Assembly: GCA_947247005.1 (NCBI GenBank)
Contig: OX365962.1
Location: 9,955,201-10,019,200, forward strand
Direction of reading: 5' to 3'
Origin: Spisula solida
Lineage: Eukaryota > Mollusca > Bivalvia > Venerida > Mactridae
DNA: 64,000 nucleotides
Below are positions 37,970-50,600 of the stretch, one piece after another (the first letter of the stretch is position 1; every line of letters begins with the position of its first letter). Below the pieces are notes generated by a model. The model did not search any database. It was not told where the DNA came from and saw nothing but the letters and a program-made list of their open reading frames with translations. Made by a program: the position numbers and the translations under genes.

Positions 37970-40223
37970 GTAAGGATTCAATTACATGTTTTTTTCTCAT
38001 AAAAATAATACTTGTGTGATTTATAAACCGTCTTATACATGCATACTATTATACTCACTCACAAACCTATATGTGGAGACCACACGTGTGCGCAGAGGGT
38101 TTCCTAAAACGTATTTTCACATGAAAAGGGTCTCCTAAAAAGTCGTTTCACATGAAATGTCATTGAAGAAATGAAAATAGAATCGCTGGTCTTTGTAAAC
38201 AGGTTTTTATAACGTCTATGTGGTTTTCGTTTCGCATTAGGTCTTTAAATCAGGTTATATTGAATAGACATAATGTTCTTATAAAGACAGGTGCTTGTTG
38301 AAAGCATTTGCCACTGGTTTGGCTGTATTTCAAATAGAATTTTACACTTGGGACTGATTTATTTTTTATAACAAATTAAAGTTTGCCTGATTCAATATTT
38401 ACAGGTGTTTAACAAAAATTGTTCTCTGACTTGTGACACACATTATAGTCATCAGCACACACAGACTACAACAAAAGGTGAGTACAAAATTGACATTTAC
38501 TTTAATATTATAGTGTCAGTATTGAATTAGTATTACTGAATTATTATTAGCATGAGTGGAACGGTGGCCGAGTGGTTAGCGCTTTTGACTACCAATCCGG
38601 TGGTCCCTGGTTTGAATCTTGGCCGGTGCACTGGATATTTCAGAAACACTAATCAGTGTTTACTAGTGATGTACCGATTATCGGATAACATCGATTAGTG
38701 GTGTGCAGAAGTCAGCTGATTCCGATGATCGATGTCATTCATCCATAATCGATCATCGGATAAATATAACAAAATGTTTAACAAGACTTATTTAATCAAA
38801 AATTGCTAGGAAAATTCAAAGCATGGAAGTTTGAACCAATTGGATGCCTGTTAGAACCAATTCAAACAATTTGCTCAAACTCAGATAGTAAAACTAAAAC
38901 GTCTACCGAAAATCATTGTTTTTCCCTTTGTCACCTTTTTTCGCGACTTGTGAAGTAGGAAAACAGGCATTAGTACACTGCGTATTCAGTCCCTGTATTG
39001 CCGATTATTAATCGGGAAAATCGCATCGGAAGTGCCAGTCGATTCTGATGATCGATTATGATTTGCAACCGATGTCCCATCACTAGTGTTTACCACCCAA
39101 CTAGAGACGGACTGGTTGTAAACCCAGTCATAGCCTCGCGTGTATCGATGCTATACATCGGCAACGTTTAAGAATCATGACAAGGAGTCTTATTCGGAAA
39201 GAGCTAGGACAGCGCGCCCGGTTTCCTTGTACCGATATCACGCTAAAATTATGTCTCTGCCCTCGATTAGGCTATTAGGGGCAGGGATAAAACCGAATGG
39301 CCACACACTAAGACTGTCACAGTCGAACGCAAAAAATGAATTATAATTTTATTTTTGTATTATAACTGTTTTCCATCTTAATTAAACAGAACTCAGTGGA
39401 AATATTGGAAATGTATCAAGAAAAATGTTGCTGATTAAGTTCCATAAACACTTATTTGGCAGGCATTAACACTTGGTCGTCGTGTTTAAGTGAATTAACA
39501 GAAACCGATGAGACCGTTAATCATTGTTTGGTGGACAGTTTTCGTCATCTATATTTTGAACAGTTAATGTTTGGTTTGTAAAACGTATGTACATATGATA
39601 ATATAACGTGTACACGAGTTCGTTATCAATAAACGTCCAGCATCCATTTAGCCTGAGTTAGGCATTGTTATCAAAGATTGTGTTTAATTGCTTTTAAAAG
39701 GCAGTGGCATGGAAATTCTTTGTCTCTTTTAATGACTGTGTCATTATATGAGGGGTTCTGACAAAGATGGGACTCACCTGCATACAAATGTGGAAAAACA
39801 GCCTAGGATAAAGCTCACTGAATGTCCATTGTGTAGAGACCCTTAATAAACAAGTAAGTATACATACGTACGTCAGGTGCGTAGTCAGCTATACGGAAGT
39901 ACGCACGTGCGTAACATTAATTTGAAAAGTAGAAATATAAAAATGGCTAGAATGCCACTAAAGTCCCACAATTCCACAAAAATGGTAACCCTCAAACCAT
40001 AACCATCAACTTTGAAGCTTGTGTGCGTAACCTCAACTCAAGCATGGCTACGCCCCTGTACGTACGTGGAACTACTAATTAAATGTTGGCTTTCACTGTT
40101 TCAGCACCGTGTCACGATACCACACATCCTGTATCGTGTGATGTGTACGCAGCTAGCGGTGCTTGTAGGAGTATGACCTCGGCCAGGAATGCTGGATGTA
40201 TGCACTTTTGTCGATTTTGTTAA
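37751..40223 (+). CDS. small secreted coiled-coil ShKT-domain protein, three exons
   Basis: Three exons encode about 136 residues. The signal peptide is MFWFLVFLGCLLFASA, followed by a heptad-rich helical stretch (ITDLEKLVQNLTSRYTDLL and on to LEQQLK), a short Thr/His linker with CSLTC, and a C-terminal ShKT domain with six Cys in the order CHD...SCD...ACR...GCM..FC..FC. ShKT modules are short disulfide folds found as ion-channel peptides and as add-ons to many secreted enzymes and cuticle or mucus proteins. Presence of the fold does not show toxicity. The coiled coil suggests multimers. The start is the first ATG; the longer listed frame upstream begins at TTG. Phases are 0 then 1. Secreted, function unknown. 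Confidence 0.85.
38405..38477 (+). CDS. ShKT gene exon 2 (linker)
   Basis: Between tttacag and gtgagt; 73 bp, phase 0 in and phase 1 out. Reads VFNKNCSLTCDTHYSHQHTQ, then TTTK. Two Cys could pair with each other. Confidence 0.8.
38556..39350 (+). mobile_element. tRNA-derived SINE, interrupted
   Basis: The head carries an A box (ggtggccgagtggttagcgc) and a B box (ggtttgaatct) at tRNA spacing, as in invertebrate SINEs. The body resumes at 39086 after the hAT MITE and runs to an AT-rich end near 39350. Lies in intron 2 of the ShKT gene. The right boundary is approximate. Confidence 0.8.
38664..39085. mobile_element. hAT-type MITE inside the SINE
   Basis: 422 bp with inverted ends TAGTGATG (extended: tagtgatgtaccgat and tagtgatgggacatcgg), flanked by a perfect 8-bp duplication GTGTTTAC (38656-38663 and 39086-39093). 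8-bp duplications and TAGTGATG-like ends fit hAT. No transposase. Confidence 0.92.
40105..40223 (+). CDS. ShKT gene exon 3 (ShKT domain, stop)
   Basis: Acceptor ctgtttcag, phase 1 in, 38 codons then TAA at 40221-40223. Holds all six ShKT cysteines; the usual Trp after the second Cys is replaced by VY. The exon is absent from the ORF list but unambiguous by motif and phase. Confidence 0.88.
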
Positions 40224-40229
40224 AATATA

Positions 40230-40304
40230 ATACAGTATGTGTAATATGTGTAATATGTAATATGTGTAATATGTAGTATGTGTAATATGTGTTTGGATAA
40301 TAAA
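40230..40304 (+). terminator. 3' UTR with microsatellite and AATAAA
   Basis: (tgtgtaata)n microsatellite at about 40236-40290, then AATAAA at 40299-40304, the likely polyadenylation signal of the ShKT gene. Confidence 0.6.
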
Positions 40305-40343
40305 ACTCTACAGTCATAAATTAAGCTACGTTCTTCAGTTATT

Positions 40344-40706
40344 AGAGAGGTTGCGAAAGTCAACGTGTAACGCGTACGTGTACGTCAATGCTACTTTTGA
40401 GTATTTCGTCATCCATGTATGCGTAGTTTCTACAAGTAACGCACGTGTGACAGACGATGATAGATCGTGTACTATATCACACAGGTATGTGTATGCACAG
40501 AAACCCAATAATTCATCGCCCATGGTTTCATTGAGTTTATATAAACACTCTTACCGATTTACGAAGAAATCATGTTACAACTGTCATGTGATGTTACACG
40601 CACACGTTGTCTTTCGCAAGCCAATTTTAATTGCAACGCGTACGTATACATATACGGGTAGCTACACGTACACGTAGTCGTACACGTTCGAATCGCAACC
40701 TCTCTA
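40344..40706. mobile_element. MITE with TAGAGAGGTTGCGA inverted ends
   Basis: Left ttagagaggttgcgaaagtc and right reverse complement tagagaggttgcgattcgaa. Arms continue in 'acgtgtacg' rich sequence. ORFs on both strands are artefacts. It lies between the ShKT and antizyme genes. Confidence 0.8.
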
Positions 40707-40709
40707 TTG

Positions 40710-41460
40710 ATTAATAAAAGAGCGTCAGTTATAATTAAACACATTGTTCTAATGTGTCGTTTTCAAAGGCTTTTTTCATTTTCACAAAACACCACTAGCA
40801 ATAATGGAAGAGGCGGTATGAGTGATAATCTCTGTTGCTAAGTTTAACTCAAGTAAATAGTATAGTATGATATGAACTGACATTGTGAACCACAAATGAC
40901 AAATAGATAGTTTCGAAGGCCCTTTCTCGTGTATTCACAGTTGCTACTACATGAAGCAAAATTATATGCTAGCTACAACTCAAAATTAAGGTATGTAACA
41001 GTTTCTTTCAAATCACTGTTGAATACGTCTTCTTTTAAGAAATAATATATTGCAATGGACGGGAAAGTGAGACGGACAGATCTATAGACCTACGGACGTA
41101 CAGACTATCGACCAATAAATATAAAGGGTAGATTCTATGTATTAATACTTCTCCAAGTTCTGACTCCTTCTCAGGTTAATGGTATAAGTTGGTTAAATGG
41201 CCTAGAACAAACCAACTTTGAATTATATTTAACAATTTTCTTATTAACAAAGAATAAAAATCTACCAGTATCATTCTCGTTCACAAGAGTATTCTTCACC
41301 ATTTGTAGTCTGTGAACTTGACTAACCACTGAATATGAGGATGACCAGTATAAATAAATTAAATTAATAGAAGGCGAATTTTGTTTAGATTAATAAAAAA
41401 CAAGGGGAAGTAACAACTGTCGTGAGTTTGGTCAATTTATTGCACTTACACCGCGTGATA
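40710..41460. other. no gene seen
   Basis: Intergenic sequence upstream of the antizyme promoter. Confidence 0.4.
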
Positions 41461-41461
41461 A

Positions 41462-41529
41462 ACCAATTTTCACGATGTAAAAATATAACACGGCGCACCG
41501 GTGGTGACGTCACGGTTTGGTATATAAAG
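41462..41529 (+). promoter_or_regulatory. antizyme core promoter: CCAAT, CRE, TATA
   Basis: CCAAT at about 41462, consensus CRE TGACGTCA at 41505-41512, TATATAAAG at 41521-41529. The ATG follows at 41582, leaving room for a start site near 41550 and a 5' UTR of about 30 nt. Spacing is as in TATA-dependent genes. Inference from motifs only. Confidence 0.65.
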
Positions 41530-41581
41530 GGAAAAATCCGAGTTGCACGTAAACAAAGTATTTTATACGCCATTAGGCGTG

Positions 41582-41679
41582 ATGTTGAAAGCATCGCAAG
41601 CAATAGTTATTGACGAAAACTTTGGGCCGAAAGCAGAAAACGAGAAGGCAGTCATGCCTGCACTACAATCAACAAACAT
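41582..41679 (+). CDS. OAZ: antizyme exon 1
   Basis: ATG at 41582, donor gtaagg, 98 bp, phase 2. Reads MLKASQAIVIDENFGPKAE and on; a second in-frame Met is residue 25. It joins exon 2 with a completed Ile codon and no stop. Assigned from phase, promoter position and open frame, since this part is not conserved. Confidence 0.75.
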
Positions 41680-44600
41680 GTAAGGGATATATCCACGTTT
41701 TCTGCTCGAATTCGACTTCTACGTAGTGACCTTCGTCCTAAAAATAACGGGACTGAAAAAATCCAAGATGGCGACTTTTTGTTTACTCCATATTGTTTTT
41801 AACAGTTTTAAAACTGAATTGTCAATTCTCTTCGGCATCACAAGTCAGTGTTATATTTACACAGACACAATTCAAAACCTTATTAGAGACTGGAGTCCTA
41901 CGAGAAAAACGGATTTTTTGGTCAAAATTTCAAAATGAGTTTCGATTTCATTTTGTCACCAAATTATTGACGTTAGGCCTTCTCGACTGGGCTGTTTGGT
42001 GGAGATGGTTATAGCTTTAAGTACTACTAAAATAGTTAATAATACTTCTGTAATACTGTATTGGGGACGGGAACCAGACTATCAACAATTTAACCTGCTC
42101 AATGAACCAGCCCAGTCGAAAAGGTCGATTGAATATTCTCGATATCGACATTACTCAATAAAACCCGTTTTTCCGGAACCGAAATTTCACGGTCAGGGGG
42201 TTAGCGAGCAATAAGCCATATAGCGGGAGTGTATATAATTATTCTTTTTTCCACGTTTAAATATGAAATACATATAAACAAATTATTACACATTATCATT
42301 AAACATCTTTGTTTTTAAACTTTAGCAAGAATTATCCTAAAAAATGCTTAATATTTAAAATATTGCATTTTATTCTACATTGCCGCTTCCGTAGCTCGAT
42401 ACCGATGTTTATTCTACACTGCCGCTTCCGTAGCTCGATACCGATGGCGAGAAAATAACGCATTTTTCAAGTTAAACATATTATTTTGGCGAAAATATTG
42501 TCAGCGAGGTCGTAAAATTGTGTTGTCATTGTTTACTAGTAAGACTTTTTACAAATTCTTAGCATTTGGCTTAAATAATCGCGATTATTGTACCTGGTTG
42601 CTCTATACGCTATAGGCATTTTCCCCCCTCACGTACATTCGGAATATCTCGCACATTGTCGCTCAATAAATTCTGTTATTTCGGAAAATGGATTTTAAAC
42701 TGTAATGTCGATATGGTGAATATATATGTTTGTGATACACACAACAGTCATTCCGAAATTTGTCGGTCCGACGGACAAGTCCGGAAGATTTTGATACGGT
42801 CTGCTGTTTATTTGAAACTGTCTGACTGACAGGCTGTTTTCCACAACTGTCAAAGAAAAAATGGCGTTTATCATTATGCCCAAGCACGTAAAACAATTCT
42901 TTTGTTTGTGCGGCAGTTTTGCTTATAGTCCGGCAGTTTGTAAAACCTTGCCAGACAGAATGTTTCACCATTTTTGCCAACTTTCAGAATGTCTGCACAC
43001 AGGTGCAAGACAGAAATATGATGTATATTAGTTGCGGGGTGTCAGTGTGATTTTACTTCACACTCACAGATTGACAGCTATATATAGTAACCAGGTACTC
43101 GGAATCGGATATCCACGAGTTCAGCTAGAAATCGAGTATTCGTCATCTCCGAGATCGTATGATCACGATCTTTGATATAAATACCTACTCCACACTCGTC
43201 TCTTAAATTTTCTTACTTCAAGTAGTTTACAAGATAACTCGGAGTCACGGACAGTAAACAAGATTATGAAGATAGCATCCTTAATCTGCAAATTGAAAGT
43301 AAACTTGTACTATAAGTTAAGCTAGCAACATCATTACATTCAACTTGAAATGAAACATTAATTTATAATTCAATTAATTAATTTACATTATATTTTGAAA
43401 ATGAACTACATTAAGCATGACAATAAACATTTGTTTGTCTATAATATAGATGACGCCATGCAACAAACCGTCGGCAATGGCTGAACCAACGTACCAAACT
43501 CTGCCGGCCAAGTTAGGCATAGATCTAAGGTGTGGAAATACTTCACATTGAAGGTGTGGAAATACTTCACATTGAAGGTGTGGAAATACTTTGGTATTTC
43601 CATTAAGGATGATAAGAAGGCAGTATACAAAAGCTGTCTTAATGAATCATTATTTTACTAGCTTAGGCCTAAAATAAAATATTGTTTGTTTCCCCATCCC
43701 CTACCTACCCGAAAAAAACGGCCCTACCCAAAATATTTTATTGCCCAAATTGAAATAATATTTTTTTTATGAATTATTGGGGATGAAAATATTATTTTTT
43801 GTATAAAAGCTTGTTTCTTACTAGTAGTAAATTTGGTACCTATTAATTTTAAATGTAAGACTTGCATGGTTTTCTCCTTAGTTATTACTAAATTTCCTCA
43901 TTTGTATGTCTTGACCAATACCTATCATCCTGAAACAAAATTAAAAATAATATTTAACCTACCTACCTACCCATTCTAATTCTGCTTGGGTCGGGATGGG
44001 GAAACAAAAAATAAATTGAGTTCGGCCCAATGGAGTTAGAAGACATGGTTGTTGGGTGTTCATTATTAAACTTGTTTCTGTCGCTATTCCATAACAGATT
44101 ATTCGTTTTAAATGTCCTCATGCACCCTTGTCCATGTATGCACATTACATACTTAACGCGCCATGATATGAAATGTCTATCTATAATATTCCTACTTATT
44201 GTACAAAGAAATATAAATCAAGTAGAAATCAGGTTTAAACTAACATCAATAATTAGGGCCCGCAAAATTTTTTTTGCGTGACCTATAGTAATCACCCTGT
44301 CCGTCCACATTTTTCAAGTTTTTTCTTAATAACTTGAAAACCATTATAGGTATTGACTTCAAACTTCAAACATAAGCTCACAACAACAGTACGCTATTTT
44401 ATGGCAAGTTATATAACTCTCGCTACAATATTATAAGAGTTATGGCCCTTTGTAAAATTCAAATTTTCATTAATTTTCAGCTTTTTTTCTTGATAACTTG
44501 AAAACCATTGAAGATATCAACTTGAGATTTTAAACATAAGCTTACAACAACAAAACACTATTTTATGACAAGTTACATTACTCTAGCTACAATATTGGAA

Positions 44601-47600
44601 GAATTATGGCCCTTTGTTAAATTCAAATTTACTCATTTTTCATCTTTTTTCTTCGTAACTTCACAACGATAGTAGATATTCAAATGAAACTTGCTATAAT
44701 TATTGCCAGTGATAATACGCTTATCTTTAGCAAAGGGCAACAACTCTAGCTTTGATAAATTTTGACTTAAGCCCTTTTCAGCTTCAAAAACTATAACATT
44801 GGTCAAAGTTAAAAAATGGTTCAAGGTATTAACTTGCTATACTTACTTCTATTGACTACCACAATACGTACATGTATGTGGAGCAAAAACAATATACACA
44901 TTTTTAGCAAAGGGCGACAACTCTTTAAAACTTTAATTATTTTTGACTGATTCCCCTTAACACTTGCACTCAAAACAAACAGATTAATGTAGTTCTGTTT
45001 TGTGTATTTCCATCTTGCAAACAATATTGGCCGATCAGGACCAGGGCAATGTCAATGAAACCAATGTCATGATTTCATTAATTCAGTGTGCAATTTTAGT
45101 CTGTCTAAGATATTTCAAAACTTTATAAAAGTCAAAGTTCATCATGGTTTCTATGTAGGAAATTAAACCTGCGCTTGTCAAACAACTTTAATTGAATTTT
45201 AGAAGGGAGTGAATTACTTTATTTCAGGCATCAACACATGAAAGTTTGAGATATGACTTTGTTATTGTGTCTGAGTACAGAAACTTATAGTGCTGATAAT
45301 TATGCAACCCCACTACACTCCTCCCCTCCCCCCTCTTACAACATGCTACCACGAGGCCCTGTTCAAGACAGTGATAATTCTAGTTTGTAACTGTCAAGAA
45401 CGAACAGTTTATAATAAGTTTCACACTGAAATTATTTGTTGTAACACCAACTTTGTTTTCCACTTCATTGAATTATGTCATACACACGTTAATCGATTGA
45501 GTCATATTTGTTTTATATATTTCAGTCTTTCGTCAACTCGGCAGTTTATAAGACTGGGTGCGGGGCCTCGGCAGTGTTCCTGATGTTCCCCATGCCGCCA
45601 ACGTGTCATTCGTGACAGAGGGCAGCGGTGTGGGGGTTTCAAAAGAGCCCCCTGTCAATGTCAAGGTCATCAATACAGACAGTTGCTATGGTTACAGCAA
45701 TGCCCTGACATCTGAGTCACAGGTATGTTACTTTCTTACACAACGGTGACAACCATTCCACTTGAGTGCCCTTTAAATAAAAAATGTGAGAGCTTCTGAA
45801 GTTCTTATTAGTCCCCTACTGGTTTTTGACCGGAGGGGACTATAGGTTTGCCGTCAGTCCGTCTGTCCGTCAAAATATCTGGATCTTGCCATAACTCAAA
45901 CTGTTTTCAAGCTAGGTTTATGAAACTTGATATGTGGATAGGGGGCAATGAGGGGATTATGCACGTCTAATATATTTTTGATTCTGACAAAAATTGTGGT
46001 TGCTATGGCAACAGAAACATTGAAAATGGCTTAAAACCGGTAGGGGACTTCTGTATTGCTTGCAATTCTTAATTACTTGTTTAACACTGTTTCTCAACAA
46101 TTTTCAGTGGCTGATTCTGGACTGAATTCTGACCAGTACTAACTTTCCCTTCCATCAGGAGCCAGCAACTTCTCCACATGTGGATAAAAATCAACAATGT
46201 CAAATTGTCGTGAGAGGGTATGACCCGCTTGGACCGGAAATAGACCTCAGACTAAAAAACACAGAACAATATGTTCATCTTTGTAATTTTAATTTACTGG
46301 TTTTAGACTTTGATATGTGCTAATAACAGATGGGTGTTTTTTTCACAAGTTGTTGAATAATTAGTCAAATAACTTCTTTCAAATTTTCCACTTCAGACCG
46401 CCTCGAATCTGTGTTTTATTGTGAAAGTAGCCCACAACGTGGAGGTTGCCTGGGAAACGATTCATGCGGATAGAAAACTATTCGTTGAAATCCCGGGCAG
46501 CATTCTCCCCGAGGGATCTAAGGAAAGGTATGATACTTAAATCATCTTCTACATGTACTGGGCCATAATCTGTACTGTAAAATCATTATTTTTCGAGGAA
46601 GTTGAATTTTCGTTGATTTCATTGTTACACTCGATTACAAAATCTAATCCCCACGATTAACCAACCTCTCAAATATCCGACATGGGTTTATACTTTCATG
46701 TTTTGTAATCCACAAATTTTTAACCCCACAAAAATGCATTTTTATCAAAATCCACAAAATTTAATACCCATGAAAGTGTGTAATTGTGCCCCCTCGCTTA
46801 TTTATAGTGGGGGGCATATAGCATTGGTGCTGTCCGTCCGTACGTAATGCAAATCTTGTGTGTTGAACTCCTCATAAACTACTATGTGGAATTTCTTCAA
46901 ATTTTCACAGATGAACAACCTAAATGTATAGATGACCGTAAAGGATGAAATTTTTGCTGCATGAATTTTCACCGGAGTTATGGCCCTTTGTTACTTTTAA
47001 GTATATCCTATAGTGAAAAATCTTGTGTGTTGAACTCCTCACAAACTGTTGGTTGGAATTTCTTCAAACTTTCACAGAAGAACAACCTAATTGTATAGAT
47101 GACTGTAAAGGATGGAGTTTTCGCTGCATCAATTTTGACCAGAGTTTAGGCCCTTTGTTACTTTTACTATGTACCCTATAGTGAAAATATTGTGTGTTGA
47201 ACTCCTCACAAACTGTTGGATGGAATTTCTTCAGACTTTCACAGATAAACAATCTCAATGTATAGATGATCTTGTCGGATGGAATTTATGTTGTGCCAAT
47301 TTTTACCAGAATTATGGCCCTTTGTTACTTTTACTATATGATGGACCTTTGATATTTTTTTAATAGAATTATAGTCCACAAGGCTAAGAAATTGAATAAT
47401 GATGTTACCTCAGACCGCTATTCCCCTCTCCTTCCCCGTTTGAAATGAAATAAATGTGCTATAATGGGGGCACCCTTGTCATATGGACACATTTCTAGTT
47501 TTTCAGTATGTTCTGCTCCACAATACTGAGAATGAATTTTTTCTGCAGAAAGTTGAACGTGTTTAGGGAAAGTATAGCTCAGAGAATTTGACCTTTATGC

Positions 47601-50600
47601 ATGAATATATTACAAGGTTCTTACTTTGAATATATCCATTTCCGCAAGCAAATTGTGAAATATTGGTCCTTTAGATTTGGTTGGTACTACACCTCAATTG
47701 TCTTTGTGAAACTTCCCGCTTATATGAAAACATACAACCGGGATTATGAATATAGACAATATATCAGCTGTTAAATTATGCTGATAGAGAGTCGAGAGTC
47801 ATGTCAAATTCTCCTGGCTATATTCCCAAAGTATTGATGAAGTTCTGGACATTTAAAATTTTGTTAGCTGAATTTTAGCAGTAATACAATGTTTGAAACC
47901 ATAGTTTTGGTACATACAGTCTGCAAAATTAGCACTTGTCCTGTTGTCCGCGAAAAAGTAATTGTTGATTCGGGCAAGTTACTTCTGCAGGAAATGTATG
48001 TTGAGTATATAAGGCCTAAAATAAAATATTGTTTGTTTCCCCATCCCCTACCTACCCGACTAAAAAGGGCCCTACCCAAAATATTTTATTGCCCATATTG
48101 AAATAATATTTTTTTTATTAAAAATTGGAAGTGAAAATTTTATTTTTTTGTTTACTGGCTTCTTTCTTATTTTGTTGGTTTTCACCTTAGAGTTAATTCT
48201 AATTTTCATTGTTGGTTTTCACGTTAAAGTTCATTCTAAATTTCATTATTTGTATGTCTTAACCAATAACTATAATACTGAAACAGTTAAAAAAAAAAAA
48301 TTTACCCTACCTACCTACCCATTCTAACTCTGCTAGGGTCGGGATGGGGAAACCAAGAATATTTTAAGTTCGGCCTAAAGGAAAATAATTCACTTTTGCT
48401 GATTCGGGCTAGAAGTTCCAAATCCCAAATTCACAGGCTGTAGTGCTAAATTATTGGCACCCATAACAAAATAGATCAGATTTGTAAGCCCCGCTCTCAC
48501 TCTCCCGGTGGCGGAAAGCCGGTATACCGTGATGATTCGGGACATTATTGTTACAAAAATCAATTGCATTCTCACATCCCCGATGTTACCCCCAGTCTGA
48601 AAGAATATTCTATCAGTTTGACACTGTGGTAGCTATTATTATTCCCAGTTAAGTATGGTGTCATTACAGTGCAAAATGGTAGAGTCCTGGTAAAGCACGG
48701 TTAGGTCCCGGTTGTTGCCGATTGTGTTACGGTGACAACCAGTATCGCTACGGCTGTGTCCCGGTGAGATTCACACTTAATGCAGGAGATCTGCATGGCA
48801 TGTATGGGGTCATCATTGTATGTTTTATAACTTGATTGTATGTTTTCTTGTTTCAGTCTTGTTACTCTATTGGAGTACGCTGAAGAAGTTCTGGAATGCA
48901 GCCATGTCATTCTGGTCTTCAAGAAAGGTAGAACTGATCGAGGTAATTGTAGCCTAAATATTTCATTGATAAATTGTAGATGCAACATTCAACCACGATC
49001 CTCTTGTCACCAACAGTTTAAAGACTGCGTTAAAGTCTTAACTCAAAGACTTCTACAAACTTGTCTGTAATGACTACCTATTTCATCTCTTGACCTGCAG
49101 GGAACGGTGGCATAGAGTTAGAGCGTGCACTTATGGATCTAGTGGTCCCGAGTTTGATCCGTGTCTGCGCTACACAATTACGCTGAACCAGAATAACCCC
49201 CAATGCTCCACTAGACCAATGTGTGAATTGGTACTTGTGAGGGCGGTGTCTGTACATGTTCGATATTCCTGTGTGCTGTATCTCGATGTTGAAGCACATG
49301 ATAGGCCCCTGTATTCGCTAAAAAGCGTTTAATATTTAGTATCATTCAAAAACTTGGAAACCTGCTTAAAAAGTTGTTCAACGTCAAACATATTTCAACT
49401 TACCATACCTGCACTATCATCAATCCAAAATAATGGATGCGTCCTTTACACCATTTTAGACGAATTCAAGTCTGCATTAGCATATTATGAACAGCCATAT
49501 CATTTTGTTGTAGTTATAAGTTTTTTTATGCCCCCCCCCACCAAATATTTGGGAGAGGGCATATATATAGATTTGCCCTTTTCCGTCAATACCCGCAGTT
49601 CTTCCATCCCAAAATGTTGTGTCGTCTGTAACTTGACAAGTAATTGTGCTACAGTCATCAAACTTTATAGGAATATTAGTCAGCATGTATTATTGTGCAC
49701 CTAAAGGCTTTTGTATTCAAATCAGACCATTGCCCTTGAAATGATGAAAGTTTGCTTGTGTCGCTCATCACTCATGAAAATTTATTAGCTACACTACATA
49801 TTTGTCAGTATGTTGTTAAGACTGCCTTTTTAGTCCCCTACCGGTTTTTACCAAAAGGGACTATAGGTTTGCCGTCAGTCAGTCCATCAAAAAATCTGGA
49901 TCCTGACATAAATCAAACAGTTTCCAAGCTAGGCTTATGAAACTTGGTATGTGGATAGGGGGCAATAAGGGAGTATGCATGTCTAAACATATTTTGATTC
50001 TGACAAAATTTGTGGTTGCTATGGCGACAGAAACATTGAAATGGCTTAAAACCGGTAGGGGACTTCTGTATTGCTTGCAATTCTAAATTACTTGTTAGGC
50101 CCCTACCTGTTTTGACCGGAGGGGACTATAGGTTTGCCCTCCGTCCGTCAGTCCGTCCGTCAAACAATCTGGATCCTGACATAACTCAAACAGTTTCCAA
50201 GCTAGGTTTATGAAACTTGGTATGTGGATAGGGGGCAATGAGGGAATTATGCACGTCTAAAAATATTTTGATTCTGACAAAAATTGTGGTTGCTATGGCA
50301 ACAGAAAGAGTGAAAATATGCCCAAATCTGGATCCTGCCATAACTCAAATAGTTTCCAAGCTAGGTTTATGAACCTTGATATGTAGATAGGGGGCAATAA
50401 GAGGATTATGCACGTCTAAAAATATTTTGATTCTGACAACAATTGTGGTTGCTATGGCAACAGAAACATTGAAAATGGCCTCAAACCGGTAGGGGACTTC
50501 TGTATTGCTTGCATTTCTTAATTACTCGTTATATCTGTTATGTATATGCCTGACTCATATCTTGTGATTTCAGCAAATTTGATCCGAACTTTCATGTTCC

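Noticed and set aside
45290..45525. Upstream part of the frame-0 ORF as antizyme N-terminus
   Set aside because: It is intron 1 sequence; the acceptor at 45524-45525 and the phase-2 match to exon 1 explain the gene better.
46210..46220. gtatga at about 46218 as donor of antizyme exon 3
   Set aside because: It gives phase 2 and brings an early stop in exon 4; gtgaga at 46210 keeps phase 0.
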